A stretch of DNA of 64,000 bases from Anaeramoeba flamelloides. Taxonomy: Eukaryota; Metamonada; Anaeramoebidae. Within the stretch, counting starts at the first letter, position 1, and each line of letters opens with the position of its first letter. The notes below the pieces were generated by a model that was not told the origin of the DNA, made no database searches, and was given only the letters and a program-made list of their open reading frames with translations. This document shows positions 24,201 to 39,900 of this stretch, piece after piece. Location: the NCBI GenBank assembly GCA_027625915.1, contig JANTQA010000057.1, positions 7,936,001-8,000,000 of the forward strand, given 5' to 3'. The position numbers and the translations under genes were made by a program.

Positions 24201-26325
24201 GTTGGTTGGTTTTTGATTGGTGTTAGGTCTTCATAAAAATTACTAAAAAGTTTTTTTCCATTTCAGAAAAAAATTTTTCACCGTAATGAATCGACCCTTA
24301 AGGGAATATTATTTACTAATCTCAATAATATTACAGTAATCAAAATAAGGCGGGCTTAACGACTATAATCTGTGTTTCAAAATAAAATCCCTGCTTTTTT
24401 TTCTTCTTGTTCCAATGGGAAATCCAATTCACTATCTAATAGTATACCTCGGTTCAAATCAATTTTGAAGGTTAAAAAATGATTGTTTTGAGTAATATTT
24501 TAAATTAGGAATACAATTTGTTGAAAATTTTTTCAGTTTTTTTGAACATTTTTTTTACCTAATTGTATGCAAATTATTTTTTTTATTGCAAAATCTATAG
24601 CCACTGGGTAAATTCGTGTTATTTTAATGCTATTGAAACAGTGAGAATGATTGTAGAAAAATCGTATTGATTTCTTTTGGAATATTTATTTGGATCTTTG
24701 ATTGAAGATCTAAATGAACATTGTTGTTTCTCTCAATAAGCAATCTCGGATTTGGGTTTTTCTATTTTTAAAGAAAATCTATTGATTTGTTAGTTTTATT
24801 TTAGGTGGAATTTAAACTCTTCTCTGGTGTGTATTATTCTACTTATTTCTTATTAGTTCTTGGTAAATCAACTATCAAAAAATAATTGATCTTTGAAAAA
24901 AATGTTTTTTTTTGGATATTCCCCTTTAACAGAAACAAAGTTTATATTGTGTATGTTTTTGAGATAGATTGCAATTCTAGTTTTCTAAATAAACACGAAA
25001 AACTCATATTTTTAAGATTTTGTGGACCTTTTATCAAAAAAACTTTTCCTGTTAGTGTACAAAATTACAGCCTTTAAACACGAATAACCAAAAAAAATTG
25101 GACTTTGGTTAATAAAATAATTGTGAATTTTGATAGATCAATACTAAAATGCTAGCTAAAAGATTTGAATTTCTATTTTGGGAATGTATATCTAGGTTTT
25201 TTTTGAAATTTCGTTTTTTTTTTTTTGGATTTTAAACATAGCTACTTGGGATAGAGGGTAAACAACCAAAATTTTAGAAAAGTGTTAGGTTACACTTTTA
25301 GGTATAACAGATAACCTTGTCAATAATTTAAAACCTTTTTAAAAATGAATTTGTTGCTGAAAGGAGTATTTTGAGTATAAAAGGAAAATAATCTTGATTT
25401 TGAAAATCTTTGAAAGTCTTTTTTCAAGCATGAAAAAACAGTAATCTATGTTACCAAGTAAATGGGCCAAAAATTCAGAGAATTAAAAAGGGGAATTAAA
25501 AATGTGTTGAACACTTCACCTTTGTCAGATATATGAATTGAAGCATTTTTCAAACACAATAAAACAGAAGCTGAAATTTTTTTTAAAAAGAAAAGAAAGA
25601 AAGTTTAGTTCGTAAGTGAATAATTAAAGAACAATTTTTTGAATTTAAATGACTGAATATAATGAAACGAATGTATTTAGCAACTATCGTACTTGCAATA
25701 AAAAAAAAAAACGCAAAAACCTTCGTAATTTTACAGGTCGAAGGCGCCTCTTGAAGGAAGAGAATGAAAAGGGGGGTGGTGTTAATAAAAAAAAAAAATA
25801 ATACTTACGTTCTCTGTACAGCTTGCCGTTTGTTAAAAGAAAATAGCATGTGCTAAGATCTCTTTTCATTGAGGAGACGCTTTGGTTCATGTACCAAACC
25901 GAACGAATAACTCCTATATGATTTCGACGGTTTACACGATAAACCATGCCTTTTTCGGTAAGCAAATAAAAGGGATGATCCTTTGCCAAGGAAGTAGGAA
26001 TTATTTGCTTAATTTTTCCATCAATTTTGATTTTGGTGCTTTGAAAGTATGAAGTTTTCGTTTTGAATTGATAATTCAGCAATTCAATTTTGCTTGCAGA
26101 CTCCTGAATAAGAAATGTGGACTGATAATTAAGGAAGGAATAAAGCACTGTTGGTACGCACACACTAGCTTGTAACATTTTTGGAATGACCTTTAAATGC
26201 TTCCATTTGTTTGAAGAGGAATCTAGTCTCCTTATTTCAAAAGTATAAAAAAGATTTCTTGACATGAGGTGAATAAAAAAATGATTGTTTTCAAAAATGA
26301 GAAAAATTTTGTTTTGTGAAATCAT
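21298..26325 (-). CDS. RCC1-BTB domain protein, two exons, 659 aa
   Basis: Exon 1 is 26325 to 25809 (172 codons plus one base) and ends at a GTAAGT donor. Exon 2 is 22760 to 21298, preceded by TATATACAG. The phases fit (1 plus 2), giving 660 codons including the stop, and the junction reads LLTNGKLYRE-LNNGSMCRAN. Residues 1-340 form RCC1-like blades (FYLLTEKGMVYRV, CYFLLTNGKLYRE, GKNIFGQLGTG, GKLYSCGLS, ELFVWGLN). From about 350 a first BTB-like segment follows (LVQDFKLFFQKNQFTDLVLP, IKAHQ-like VKAHQGLIEARTKC, FLEWVYYDE). Residues 460-545 are a Lys/Arg then Asn-rich linker. About 560-640 is a second BTB segment (VHKFLLLARSGLYRSLFEFT, SLMILIKYLYTGKFYFSEI). Such proteins usually act as adaptors, often for cullin-3 ubiquitin ligases; the role here is inferred. 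The intron is 3048 nt and full of transposons. An alternative 60-nt intron (acceptor near 25749) would give only a short tail and is less likely. Confidence 0.85.
23442..23617. mobile_element. M4 miniature TTAA element, copy 1
   Basis: 176 bp between two TTAA sites (23438-23441 and 23618-23621). Left end GGGACTAATCCC; right end in reverse complement GGGGAATAGTCTATATTAAT. The interior (AATTACTTAGATTTGAAAAA, TTAGAAATTGGTCAAAAAAA) is shared with copies at 29824 and 53276. The ends match those of the coding element at 34769 (GGGACTAGT), its likely source of transposase. Confidence 0.8.
23622..24297. mobile_element. M9 TTAA-flanked non-autonomous element
   Basis: 676 bp between TTAA at 23618 and TTAA at 24298. 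Left end GGGTCTAGTCATTCACCGTG; right end in reverse complement GGGTCGATTCATTACGGTGA. It contains a small internal hairpin (AGCGCCAAAGAGCGGCACTT at 24046 pairing with GAGTGTCGCTCTTTGGCTCT at 24119). Fragments recur at 39390-39597 (inverted) and near 43600-43870. It shares its left TTAA with the adjacent M4 element. Confidence 0.7.
24333..24660. mobile_element. M3 mariner-like element, left fragment
   Basis: Begins CAGTAATCAAAATAAGGCGG and continues with ACTATAATCTGTGTTTCAAA and GGTTCAAATCAATTTTGAAG, matching the intact copies at 33629 and 53316. The right end is missing. Confidence 0.65.
24600..25060. repeat. Dispersed repeat R10, inverted copy
   Basis: Reverse complement of part of 19020-19300: GAACATTGTTGTTTCTCTC at 24716 and TATTCTACTTATTTCTTATT at 24834. 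Limits approximate. Confidence 0.5.
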
Positions 26326-27439
26326 TTTTGTATTTTAGAAAGGAAAAGTACCAATTAAAAGTTTTCCAAAAAATTGGTGAAAACCTTTAACATTTTGAAA
26401 CAAGTAAAATATTTATTTTTTTCGATGACGTTCTCATCTGAGTTAAATCTTACTTTTTTTTTTTTCGTTCTTTGTTTTAAACATTCACAACTAAAATCAA
26501 ACTTTGGGTGGTTTTGTTTTCTCAAATTAAGATTTCTTCAGGATTATTTTGGTACAATCCAATTAAAATTATGAAGGAACGTTTATCAGGTATGTCTTTA
26601 TATACAGGTAGAATGATATCTTTCAAGAATTCGTTTTAATGAATATAAACTTCTAATTTGATTAGAATATTGTTAAATTCCAACTCTCTGTTCACTATTT
26701 TGGTTCAACAAACCCCCTTAATCTTTTGCGAAAAATTGAAAAAAAATAAAAATATTTCCAACCTTCTCGAATTTTTTTGAGTTACAAAAATCAAAATAAT
26801 TTTAATAACATTCAAAAAAGTTGAGATATAAACTTGTTTTTCTTTTGGAAATTCGAATAAATAAAACGAATTTATTTTTTTTTTAAAAATTGGAAATTTC
26901 ATTGAACTAAGTATCATATTTTTTTTTTTTTAAAATGAATAATTAACTTTGTTTATTCAAGATCTGTTTTTTGATCAAAAAAAATTTTTCTTCTTAAAAA
27001 TATCGTTGAATTAGGCTAAAATCTATCAGAAATTATATTTCGATTGAATTATTTTCTCGAGATTTGATAGAATATCACGATTTGTTATATGATAGCTATA
27101 TTATTGATAATGGTAATTTTTATCAAATATCACGGTTTTATGTAATAGCGCGGCTTAATCAAATATCACAATTTGAAATAATGTAACGATCATATCAATT
27201 CTTGTGATTTTATAAAATTAATGGTTAATTGGAAAGTATATCATCAAATCCTCTATTATATGTTTTCTAATCATTACAAATAAAAATTAAGAAAAAAAAT
27301 ATAAACAATATAAATTTATTTTAATTAATAAATGTGGTTTAATTTATTTAAAATTCTTAATCAAACCAAATAAAAATATTTTAATCAAAAAATATTTATT
27401 AAATCTCAAAGCAATAAGGAAAGATTTAGAGTTGGTCCA
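26326..27439. other. Intergenic between RCC1-BTB and Rab2
   Basis: About 1.1 kb between the RCC1-BTB start and the Rab2 stop codon; both genes are on the minus strand. No transposon ends or exon-like frames were recognised. It must hold the RCC1-BTB promoter, but no clear motif was found. Confidence 0.4.
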
Positions 27440-32100
<4,661 letters not shown>

Positions 32101-32985
32101 CCATTGTGAAAAAAATTGGGTAAGTTAAAAAAAATTGTGTCATTAATAAAAAATTTGTTTTCGTTTTTTAAATAGTAAATATTCACAAAATGATTTTTGA
32201 TAGTAAACTTTTATGAACAAATCTTACATTTAAGAAAAATAAAAGTTACTATCAATTTTAATTTTCAAAAAACAATATTATTTGGTTTCATTTTGATCCT
32301 TTTGAATTGCTTTGGAAAGCTAAAAATACACAAATCATTTTTTTAATTGTAAACTTTACTAAAAAATCAGAAAACTCTTTATTAGGATAGAAATTAAAAT
32401 TTATTAATTCAATAAGATATTTATCATTGTTAGATAGGGTGAATTTATCAAGGTTAATCTTAAATATCCTTTTGAAACTGAATTGAATCCAAAAATCTTC
32501 CAAAAAAAGATATTTTTTTCAAGAGAGATTTATTTTCACTAATGTTTTAAAATCAAAAGTTCAAAATAGGGAACATTAAGATTTCAGAAACCATTTAAAT
32601 TCGATGTCCCCATAGAATAAACCTTAATTTATAACAATTATTAATTTTTGGTCTTCTCAAACAATCACTAACTTGATCTTGGAATTTAATTTAATAAAAA
32701 AATATTAATATTTTTTTTAAAGTTTGCAATTAAAATTCAATTTATATATTTTTAGCTTTCCAAAACAATTCAAAAGGATCATATTGCAACCAAATAATAT
32801 TGTTTTTTGAAAATTAAAATTGATAGTAACTTTGATTTTTCTTAAATGTAAGATTTGTTCATAAAAGTTTACTATCAAAAATCATTTTGTGAATATTTAC
32901 TATTTAAAAAACGAAAACAAATTTTTTATTAATGACACAATTTTTTTTTAATGTTCCAATTTTTTTTCACAACGGAAAGTTCATT
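32101..32985. repeat. Large foldback: ~270-bp inverted arms, ~340-bp loop
   Basis: Arm 32101-32365 (AAATAGTAAATATTCACAAA; CAATTTTAATTTTCAAAAAA; GATCCTTTTGAATTGCTTTG) pairs with arm 32705-32985 at high identity. The loop at about 32366-32704 is unrelated AT-rich DNA including the 32288-32503 open frame, which has no recognisable domain. It may be a foldback transposon. Confidence 0.8.
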
Positions 32986-33258
32986 TTTTGAGATAATTTT
33001 TCATTTTTTTTTTTGAGATTAATCGGTAATACCAAAAAATAAACTTTATTTTTTGAAATAGAATTTTCCAATTTGATCCATCATTTTAAGATTTTTTTTG
33101 AAAATAATAGAACTTTAAGGAACCAATACCATGTTTAATTATAGTTTAGTCTTGGTTTCTTTGATCATTTAATGCTTAGTTCTTCTATAACAAAAAAACA
33201 CGAATTTTATTATAAAACAGGGATTAAACAAATCTGTACGCATTATTTTAACAATAGT
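32985..33258. mobile_element. M3 mariner-like element, right fragment
   Basis: Matches the right half of 53316-53792 (TCCAATTTGATCCATCATTT; AATAGAACTTTAAGGAACCA; TTCTTCTATAACAAAAAAAC) and ends CTGTACGCATTATTTTAACA, the family's right terminus. Confidence 0.6.
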
Positions 33259-33628
33259 ACTATTAAAATTCAACTATTGAATCAGTTAAAAAATTTAAAA
33301 TTAAATTGTAAATTAAAAATTTTAATCATGAGAGCAGATTATATCTCTAAAAATATCATTGCTTGTGGGTTTCAAATGAAAATATTTGATTTTTTTCTTC
33401 AATTCGAATAGAAAAAATATTTTATAATCTTTGAAAAAAAAATTTGATCATAACTTGGAGAATGACAGTATTATTGTTCAAAATTTGCTTCTTTTTGAAA
33501 AATAAATATACCCTTGAAAACTTTTAATTTCAATAACAATTAAAAACTAAAAACACTTATGAAAAATTTTCGAATACAGTAATTAAAAGCTAAAATTTCA
33601 AAAATAACACTAAACAACAGAAAAACTA

Positions 33629-34112
33629 GTGTGATCAAAATAATGCGTGCACAAAGACTATAATCCGTGTTTCAAAATATTATCGGTGCTTTTTTTTCTT
33701 CTGGTATCAAGGCAACCTCCAATCTACTAACCAAATAGTATTCCTATGTTCAAATCAATTTTGAAAGTAAAGGTCTGGATATTTTCAGTAAAATTTAAAT
33801 TATTCATGCAAATAGTTGAAAATTTTCCATAATATTCTCATTTTGTTTTTAATGTTTTTTGTTTTTTTTGATCGATAAAAATTTTCTTAAAAATTTACTC
33901 TATTTTTTGAGATAAATTTTTCAATTTGATCCTTTATTTTTTAGAATTTTTTAACAAATAATAGAACTTTAAGAAACCATTACCATATTTTTTTAGGGTT
34001 TATTATTGGTTTCTTTGATTGGTTAATGTATAGGTCTTCTATAACAAAAAAAAAACACTTTTTATGTTGAAGCACACATTAAATTTTTTTTCACCCTTTA
34101 TTTTGACTATAG
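33629..34112. mobile_element. M3 mariner-like miniature element
   Basis: About 480 bp. Left end AGTGTGATCAAAATAATGCG; right end in reverse complement ACTATAGTCAAAATAAAGGG. The interior is co-linear with 53316-53792. No transposase remains; this is a Tc1/mariner-type non-autonomous element. Confidence 0.75.
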
Positions 34113-34120
34113 TAATTATT

Positions 34121-34760
34121 TTATTCAATATTGGTTATTGAACAGACTGTACAGCAAAATTTTATACGTTGATAGTTCAAATTGGGGCAAAAGTCAGAAT
34201 TAAAGTGGTGAAAAAAAGACAGGACATGAAAATAATCCCTGACAAGATTTTTAATTGTGAATATTATGAAAATTATTGTAAAATTTCTTTTGTTTAGAAT
34301 CAAATCCATTTTTTTAAGAAACAAACTTTTAAAATTATAAATCACATACTTATTCAAATGATGATTAATGAAATCACACTTGCTCAAAACACCATTCAAT
34401 CAATCAAAAAACAATGAATAAAAATTATCATTTTCCAAACTCCCCCAAACCTCGAAAACTCGATTGTTTTTCAAAAAAAGTTGATCTACTTTGGCTATCA
34501 AAAAGTTATTTGAGTATTCTATAGACACCCCTCTCTAGTGAACTTTAGGTTGGTTTAATACTGAGTTTCAGATAAAAATTGGTTATTTATAAAAAGGATT
34601 TGATTATAAATAAAATAAATTACATAACATTTTTTCTAATATTCACAATTCAAAATCTTGTTTGGAATTATTTTCATTTCAGGTATTTTTTTCCCTTCTA
34701 TAAAGTGAAATTTATTTATGGCTGTCCGTTATTTTTGGTGTTGAGTTTCTTTTTTAAATA
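34121..34760. repeat. Imperfect inverted repeat, ~110-bp arms
   Basis: Arm 34215-34325 (CAAGATTTTTAATTGTGAAT; AGAATCAAATCC) is the complement of arm 34590-34695 (GGATTTGATTATAAAT; ATTCACAATTCAAAATCTTG). The two short open frames here, one on each strand, mirror each other for this reason and are not genes. Confidence 0.6.
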
Positions 34761-34768
34761 ATATTTAA

Positions 34769-36742
34769 GGGACTAGTTTCTCTCGACAACAACGTATAAG
34801 GGTTCAGTATGTTGTTGGTAAGGATGATTTAAATTAATATATTATCTCAAAAACATTAAAAAAATTCTAATTAAAAAAGTAACCTGTGTGTTTTATTTAA
34901 TTTTTTTTATAAGAACGAAACTTTTTCTTTTCGTTTTTAATTTTTTTTTTAGTTTCTGAATTTTCTTTAGTATTAGACTTCAAATCCTCAATCAAAACAT
35001 CCGTTTGGAGTTCTTTATTCCAACTAAACCAACAATACAAAGACCTCAAATAATATGATTTGTGGAAATTTTTTTGATTTAGGTATTTTTTTTTGCCAAT
35101 AAGGAATTAAAGGATTCATTAAGATTTGTTCGATATAAATAAATTAAAAATGGTGCTTTGACTTTCATGAACATATTGATTTCTTCTAAAAATAAATTTG
35201 TAGCTTCTTGAGTGATTTTTTTTCGATTTTCAAGTGAATTTTTTTTTACCATTTATTTTGGTTTTTTTTTTTAGTTTTTCAGAATTTGGATTTAAGAACT
35301 CATATTCACTTTTACCTTTACACATTGATTTTATACACTTATCATGATTTCCTTGAGCATGATAAATGAATTTGAGAATAATTCTTTTACATTCCTCAAG
35401 GTCGAAATTCGCATTTTTCAAAGAATATAAAATCCAATCAACAAACCTCTTGATAAATATCTGTTTCATACCAAAACATGTCATGAGTTCTTTTAGACAT
35501 TTGTGTTTCATTCTCCATTTTTGTAGATAATTCTATTAACAAATAAAAAAATGATTTGTATCCCAAGTTTCAATAGTTTTTTCACCAAAAATTTTTTTTA
35601 CAATTAAAAATGCACTTGCATCTCTATCATGACAAATTGTTCCGATTTGAATATCATATTTTTTTAAAATAGCTAAACCCTTTTCTACTAAAAAGCACTC
35701 TAATTGTTTTGAATTCAACTTGACTTCATAAAAAAAATTGTTTTTCTTTTTATCTTGTTTTGATTTTTTACAACTAATACATAATAAAACTTTACCTTCC
35801 AAATCAGAACAACCATCTAAAACTATAAAAGATACCGAACATTCTTTTTGCACCCCTTCTTGAAGAATATCTACCGTCAAAACCAATTGTAATTTTTTTT
35901 GTTTTGTAAAATTTTACAATACCTTTTCAATAAATTTAATGCGAAAACATCATAATATAAACCAACTTTCTTCAAATATTTGTAATAAAATTTTCTATTG
36001 ATTTTTACATATTCTACTATATCTGTATAACCATGACCCTTTTTAATTGATTTTAAAATTTGATTTAAAAGTTCTTGTTTGTTTTCTTTTTTTTCTTTTT
36101 TTCTTTTTTCTTTTTTTTTAAATATTAGTTGTAAATTATTTCTTTTTCTTTTCCTTCCAATCATAAAATCAACATCTAAATTTGGTTTAGTATTCCAAAA
36201 TAAGTCATCTCTTTTCCTTTTTCTCTGACCTGAAAGAAATTTCATTGTTTTAAGTAAACTATTATCATCGTACCTGAAATTAAATTTTTTACTAATTTCT
36301 TCATTGAATTCTCTCATTATAATCAAAGTAATTTTTTGATTTCGTCTCTTTTTAAAACTATTCCATTCTTCCCATAATTGAATTCTAGTAAAAGACTTCG
36401 TTTTGTTCATAATTAAAAAAAAATTCAAATTGTAAAAATCTCTAAAAAATAAAAAAATAAAAAATTCATCAAATTATTTGAATACTTTCCAATATAAAAC
36501 TTTAAATTATAATAACCATAGAGGAAACTTAGTGTAAAAATTGAAAGGATTTGGAATGTTTTTTTTGAAGTTCTATATTGGAAAGTTATTGAAATTTTTG
36601 AATAAATTCGACTTGAAAAAACTTGAAATTCATTTTGAGCAAGTATACAAACAGTTTTGATATTTTAAAACTTTACTTTAAAAATTTTATCTTCAAAAAT
36701 TCAGTTTCATCAAAAATTTATTTTTGAAAAAATACTAGTCCC
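34769..36742 (-). mobile_element. Kolobok-like TTAA DNA transposon with decayed transposase
   Basis: 1974 bp between TTAA at 34765 and TTAA at 36743. The ends are GGGACTAGTTTC and, in reverse complement, GGGACTAGTATTTTTTC. Three minus-strand open frames are pieces of one transposase: 36428-35877, 35886-35536 and 35511-35230. The first gives a Lys-rich N-terminal region ending YDVFALNLLKRYCKILQNKK. The second includes VSFIVLDGCSDLEGKVLLCI, QIGTICHDRDASAFLIVKK and ETWDTNHF, a DDE-type signature in which CHDRDAS carries a catalytic-type Asp. The third includes FIYHAQGNHDKCIKSMCKG, a His/Cys cluster like those after the DDE core in Kolobok/Mutator-like transposases. A frameshift separates the first two frames and two adjacent stops separate the second and third; further open sequence to about 34895 may be its C-terminus. 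TTAA targets with GG-starting ends and this core fit Kolobok better than piggyBac. The element is non-functional as it stands. Confidence 0.7.
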
Positions 36743-36929
36743 TTAAATAAAAAATATCAATTCAGAGTCATTTTTTGGACTTAGCAGATATTTATTGTAC
36801 TTATTTTATATTCTTTATCATTTTTTGTGTGAAAAGAAAAACCTTATTTTAAGAATCTGGCCACTACACATTTCAGGATAACTCGTCCTTTTAATTCGCA
36901 TCTCGAAAAAAGATAAAAGTAAAGCAAAT

Positions 36930-39900
36930 ATGAATAAATTTCGAAAATTGTATTATCAAAACAAAAATTGTTTTTTAAAAACGATAGTTTTGCTTTTAAT
37001 ATTAAGTATGTTGGTTTATATGAACCCAAAAACGAAGGGCCCCCAGTACATACCTTCTGATGAAAGTGAAGAAGCAGACGATGAAAAGGAAAATGCTGAA
37101 CTTGTTTTGGAGAAAAAACAGGCAACAATAAAACAAAAACACGAAGAAGAATTAATGGAAAGTCTTAGAATTCTGGAAAAAGAAAAGGCAAAGGAAAGGC
37201 AAATTCAATTACAAAAGGACAAAAAGGAAAAGATCCTGGAAATTGAAAAAAAAAGAAAAAAAGAAAAGAAAAGGAAACTGAGTCTTCTCAAAAACAAGAC
37301 AGAACACAAGGGCACTGACCAGAAAAACAAAAAACAAAAACCTACATTTTGGTTACATCAAGAATTGTCATGGGTTCCCGAACATTTAAGAGATCGTAAA
37401 TTGGGTAGCAGTGTTTTAACCTTACCAAAATCCTTGAATGTAGAGGATGGAAAAGAGATCACCTATTTTGCAACTGACGACAACATTGGTGAAAAATTTT
37501 ATAGCCAAACAAACGGTTATCCTCCAATTGACGCTGTAGTTATGTGGGTAAACGGATCCGATCCACTCTTCAAACAAGAAAAAAATCAAGAAATGTCAAA
37601 ATTTAAAGACTGTGGTATGATTACTTTCTTTTTGGTACTTTTTGATTCTTTGCGAATTCAATCTCCAACAATTATTTTTAGTTCTTCTGGGAATTCAAAT
37701 CAACCCATTTTTCTTTTTAATTTTCAAATCATTATTTAACAGTAGAATTCCACTTAAAGAACTTGAAAGTTTCGAGATTTTAATCATAAGATCGTTTGTG
37801 ATAATACTTGCCTTTCATTTTTACAGGGAAAAAATTCAAGATTATTTTCTGTTTTCATTTTTAGAAATCTTATAACTTCTACTTTTGAAATAGTTCTTGA
37901 GAACGAAAGGTTGAATAACAATTCCTTTTCTTTGTTTTTTAAGGGTGGTTATTACCGTAAAAAATAATTTGTTTTCAAATATTTCGCAATTTTTTCAGTG
38001 CTTAAGGACTACGTTTTTAGGTGAAAACGGTGAAATAATGTATAAAATCACTCTTGAATAAGTTATATAATCCAAGTAATATTTATCCAAGTAGAATTTC
38101 TTTTCAAAAAAATGTGAAATTTTCACAATTTCAACAATTTTCACAATTTTTACCTTGTTAGATCATGCTAAATTTTGATTTTAATATTTTAGAATTTTCA
38201 TTTCAACTTTCGGAACTCACACTATTTTCTAGAGCTGTTCTTCATCTTTTTTAAATTTACTTTTACAGTTTGAAATGTTCCAAAATTTGAAATGCACTTT
38301 AAAAATCTCCAAAAGCCATTTTTCGCAATTATTTTTTTTGTTATTTTCAATTTTCCTTTTCATTGAATAACAAAGAAAAATATTCTCGGTGAAAAGGAAA
38401 AGATGACAAAAAATGTTTTTTTTTTTTTTTTAGTCCAATTTCTTCGGTGTGAAAATTTTTTTTGAGAAGCGAAAGTGAAATAACACAATTACTCAAACCC
38501 CCCAAGGGTGGGAACGTAGTCCTTAAGTGATTAGCCTCTACCAAGGAGAAGTCTAAGATCAAAGTATTTTGTTATTGGGTGTTAATCACATTGGTACTAT
38601 ATAGTTCAAATATCTCTAAAAAATCAATAAGTCTAGTAGTAATATTTTTGATCTCATCAATTAAAAATAATCTCTTGTATTTATAAAAAAACCCAAAGAA
38701 TTTCAGAAAAAAAATCTACATTTAGACACAAATTTTAAAGGTTGAATTATCAATTTTCAGACTACAAAGTCACAAAATATCTTTCTTAAATTTGTCCTAA
38801 AATGTAGATTGGTTACTAAAAAATTCAATTGTTTCAAAAAAATTAAATAATTAACGAATAGATTTTTTTTACCAATTTTTTTCTGAAAATCTTGGAAATA
38901 TATTAATGTTACAATTATCTTTATCAAAAGCAAACAAAACTAATCATTCTTTGGGTTTTTTATTTTTATAATTATTGAGTTAATCTTTAAAAATTTAAAA
39001 AATTATAAAAATAGTTACTTATAAAAGTTCTAAATACAAATTATTAAATACTGGAAGACTATTTTTATTTTGAGTTTTTATTTTTTGATTTGGAAAATAA
39101 AGGAATAAAAAAAAATTTCCAAAAATGGAAATTTTTAATTGTGATCCTGATTAAAAAATATAATAATTTATTGTCCAATAAGATTTAGAATAGATTTTTT
39201 ATAGTCATGTGAGCCATGCAGCACTAATACTATTTTCACCCAATTACAACATACTTTAATTATGGCTAAATCTATGGTTACGTTAATCCCTTAATACAGA
39301 TTAAAAACAAAACAGCATGATGTATATGATAGATTTCCAGAAACCAACAATAAAAAAAGAGGACAAGTTATGAAAAAAGTTAAAAAAAAGCGAGAGTCAA
39401 TTTACAATTTAAATCATTGTGAATTATAATTTTGAAAACAAGTGATTTGATTTTCAAAGTGTCGTCTCTTTTGGCGCTTTTTGAGATCTCGAAGAAATAT
39501 TTTTCCTTTTTTTTCATATTTCAAATGAGTTATTTTTACAAAAGGATATAACAAAATCCTTACTCTGGTCAAATATAGAGGGTTATTTAACCACAAATTA
39601 TATTAAACTTAAAATAAATGGATTTTGTACTTAAATATAACAATTTGTTTCAAATTGAAGAAATTTAAGCATTTGGAAATTTAAAACAAAGAAATTAATG
39701 ATTTTTTTTTACAATTTGATTTTTTGGGAATTTTGAATTCTTTTAACTTTTTTTTTGTTAGTTGTATTTTTATAATTTTGATTCTTTGAATTTTTTTTTA
39801 CATAAATTTGATTTTTTGGAATTGAGAATTCTCTTAAACTTTTTTTTATAAATTGGATTTGCAGTGATTATCCTTTTGAAACTTTTTTTTGTAAATTGAA

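Larger units (their letters stand above)
22761..25808 (-). other. RCC1-BTB intron (3.05 kb), transposon-filled
   Basis: Holds an M4 TTAA miniature element (23442-23617) abutting an M9 TTAA element (23622-24297), the left part of an M3 mariner-like element (from 24333) and an inverted copy of repeat R10 (about 24600-24900). The remaining parts (22761-23437 and 24900-25800) are AT-rich with no recognised content. Confidence 0.7.

Noticed and set aside
25684-25808. Continuation of RCC1-BTB exon 1 to a stop at 25684
   Set aside because: A GTAAGT donor lies at 25808 and the downstream reading is simple Phe/Arg-rich intron sequence; joining to 22760 restores the RCC1 repeat.
34121-34761. Two short proteins with similar NLV-DYFH/NLV-NYFH strings on opposite strands
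   Set aside because: The similarity results from an inverted DNA repeat, not from related genes.
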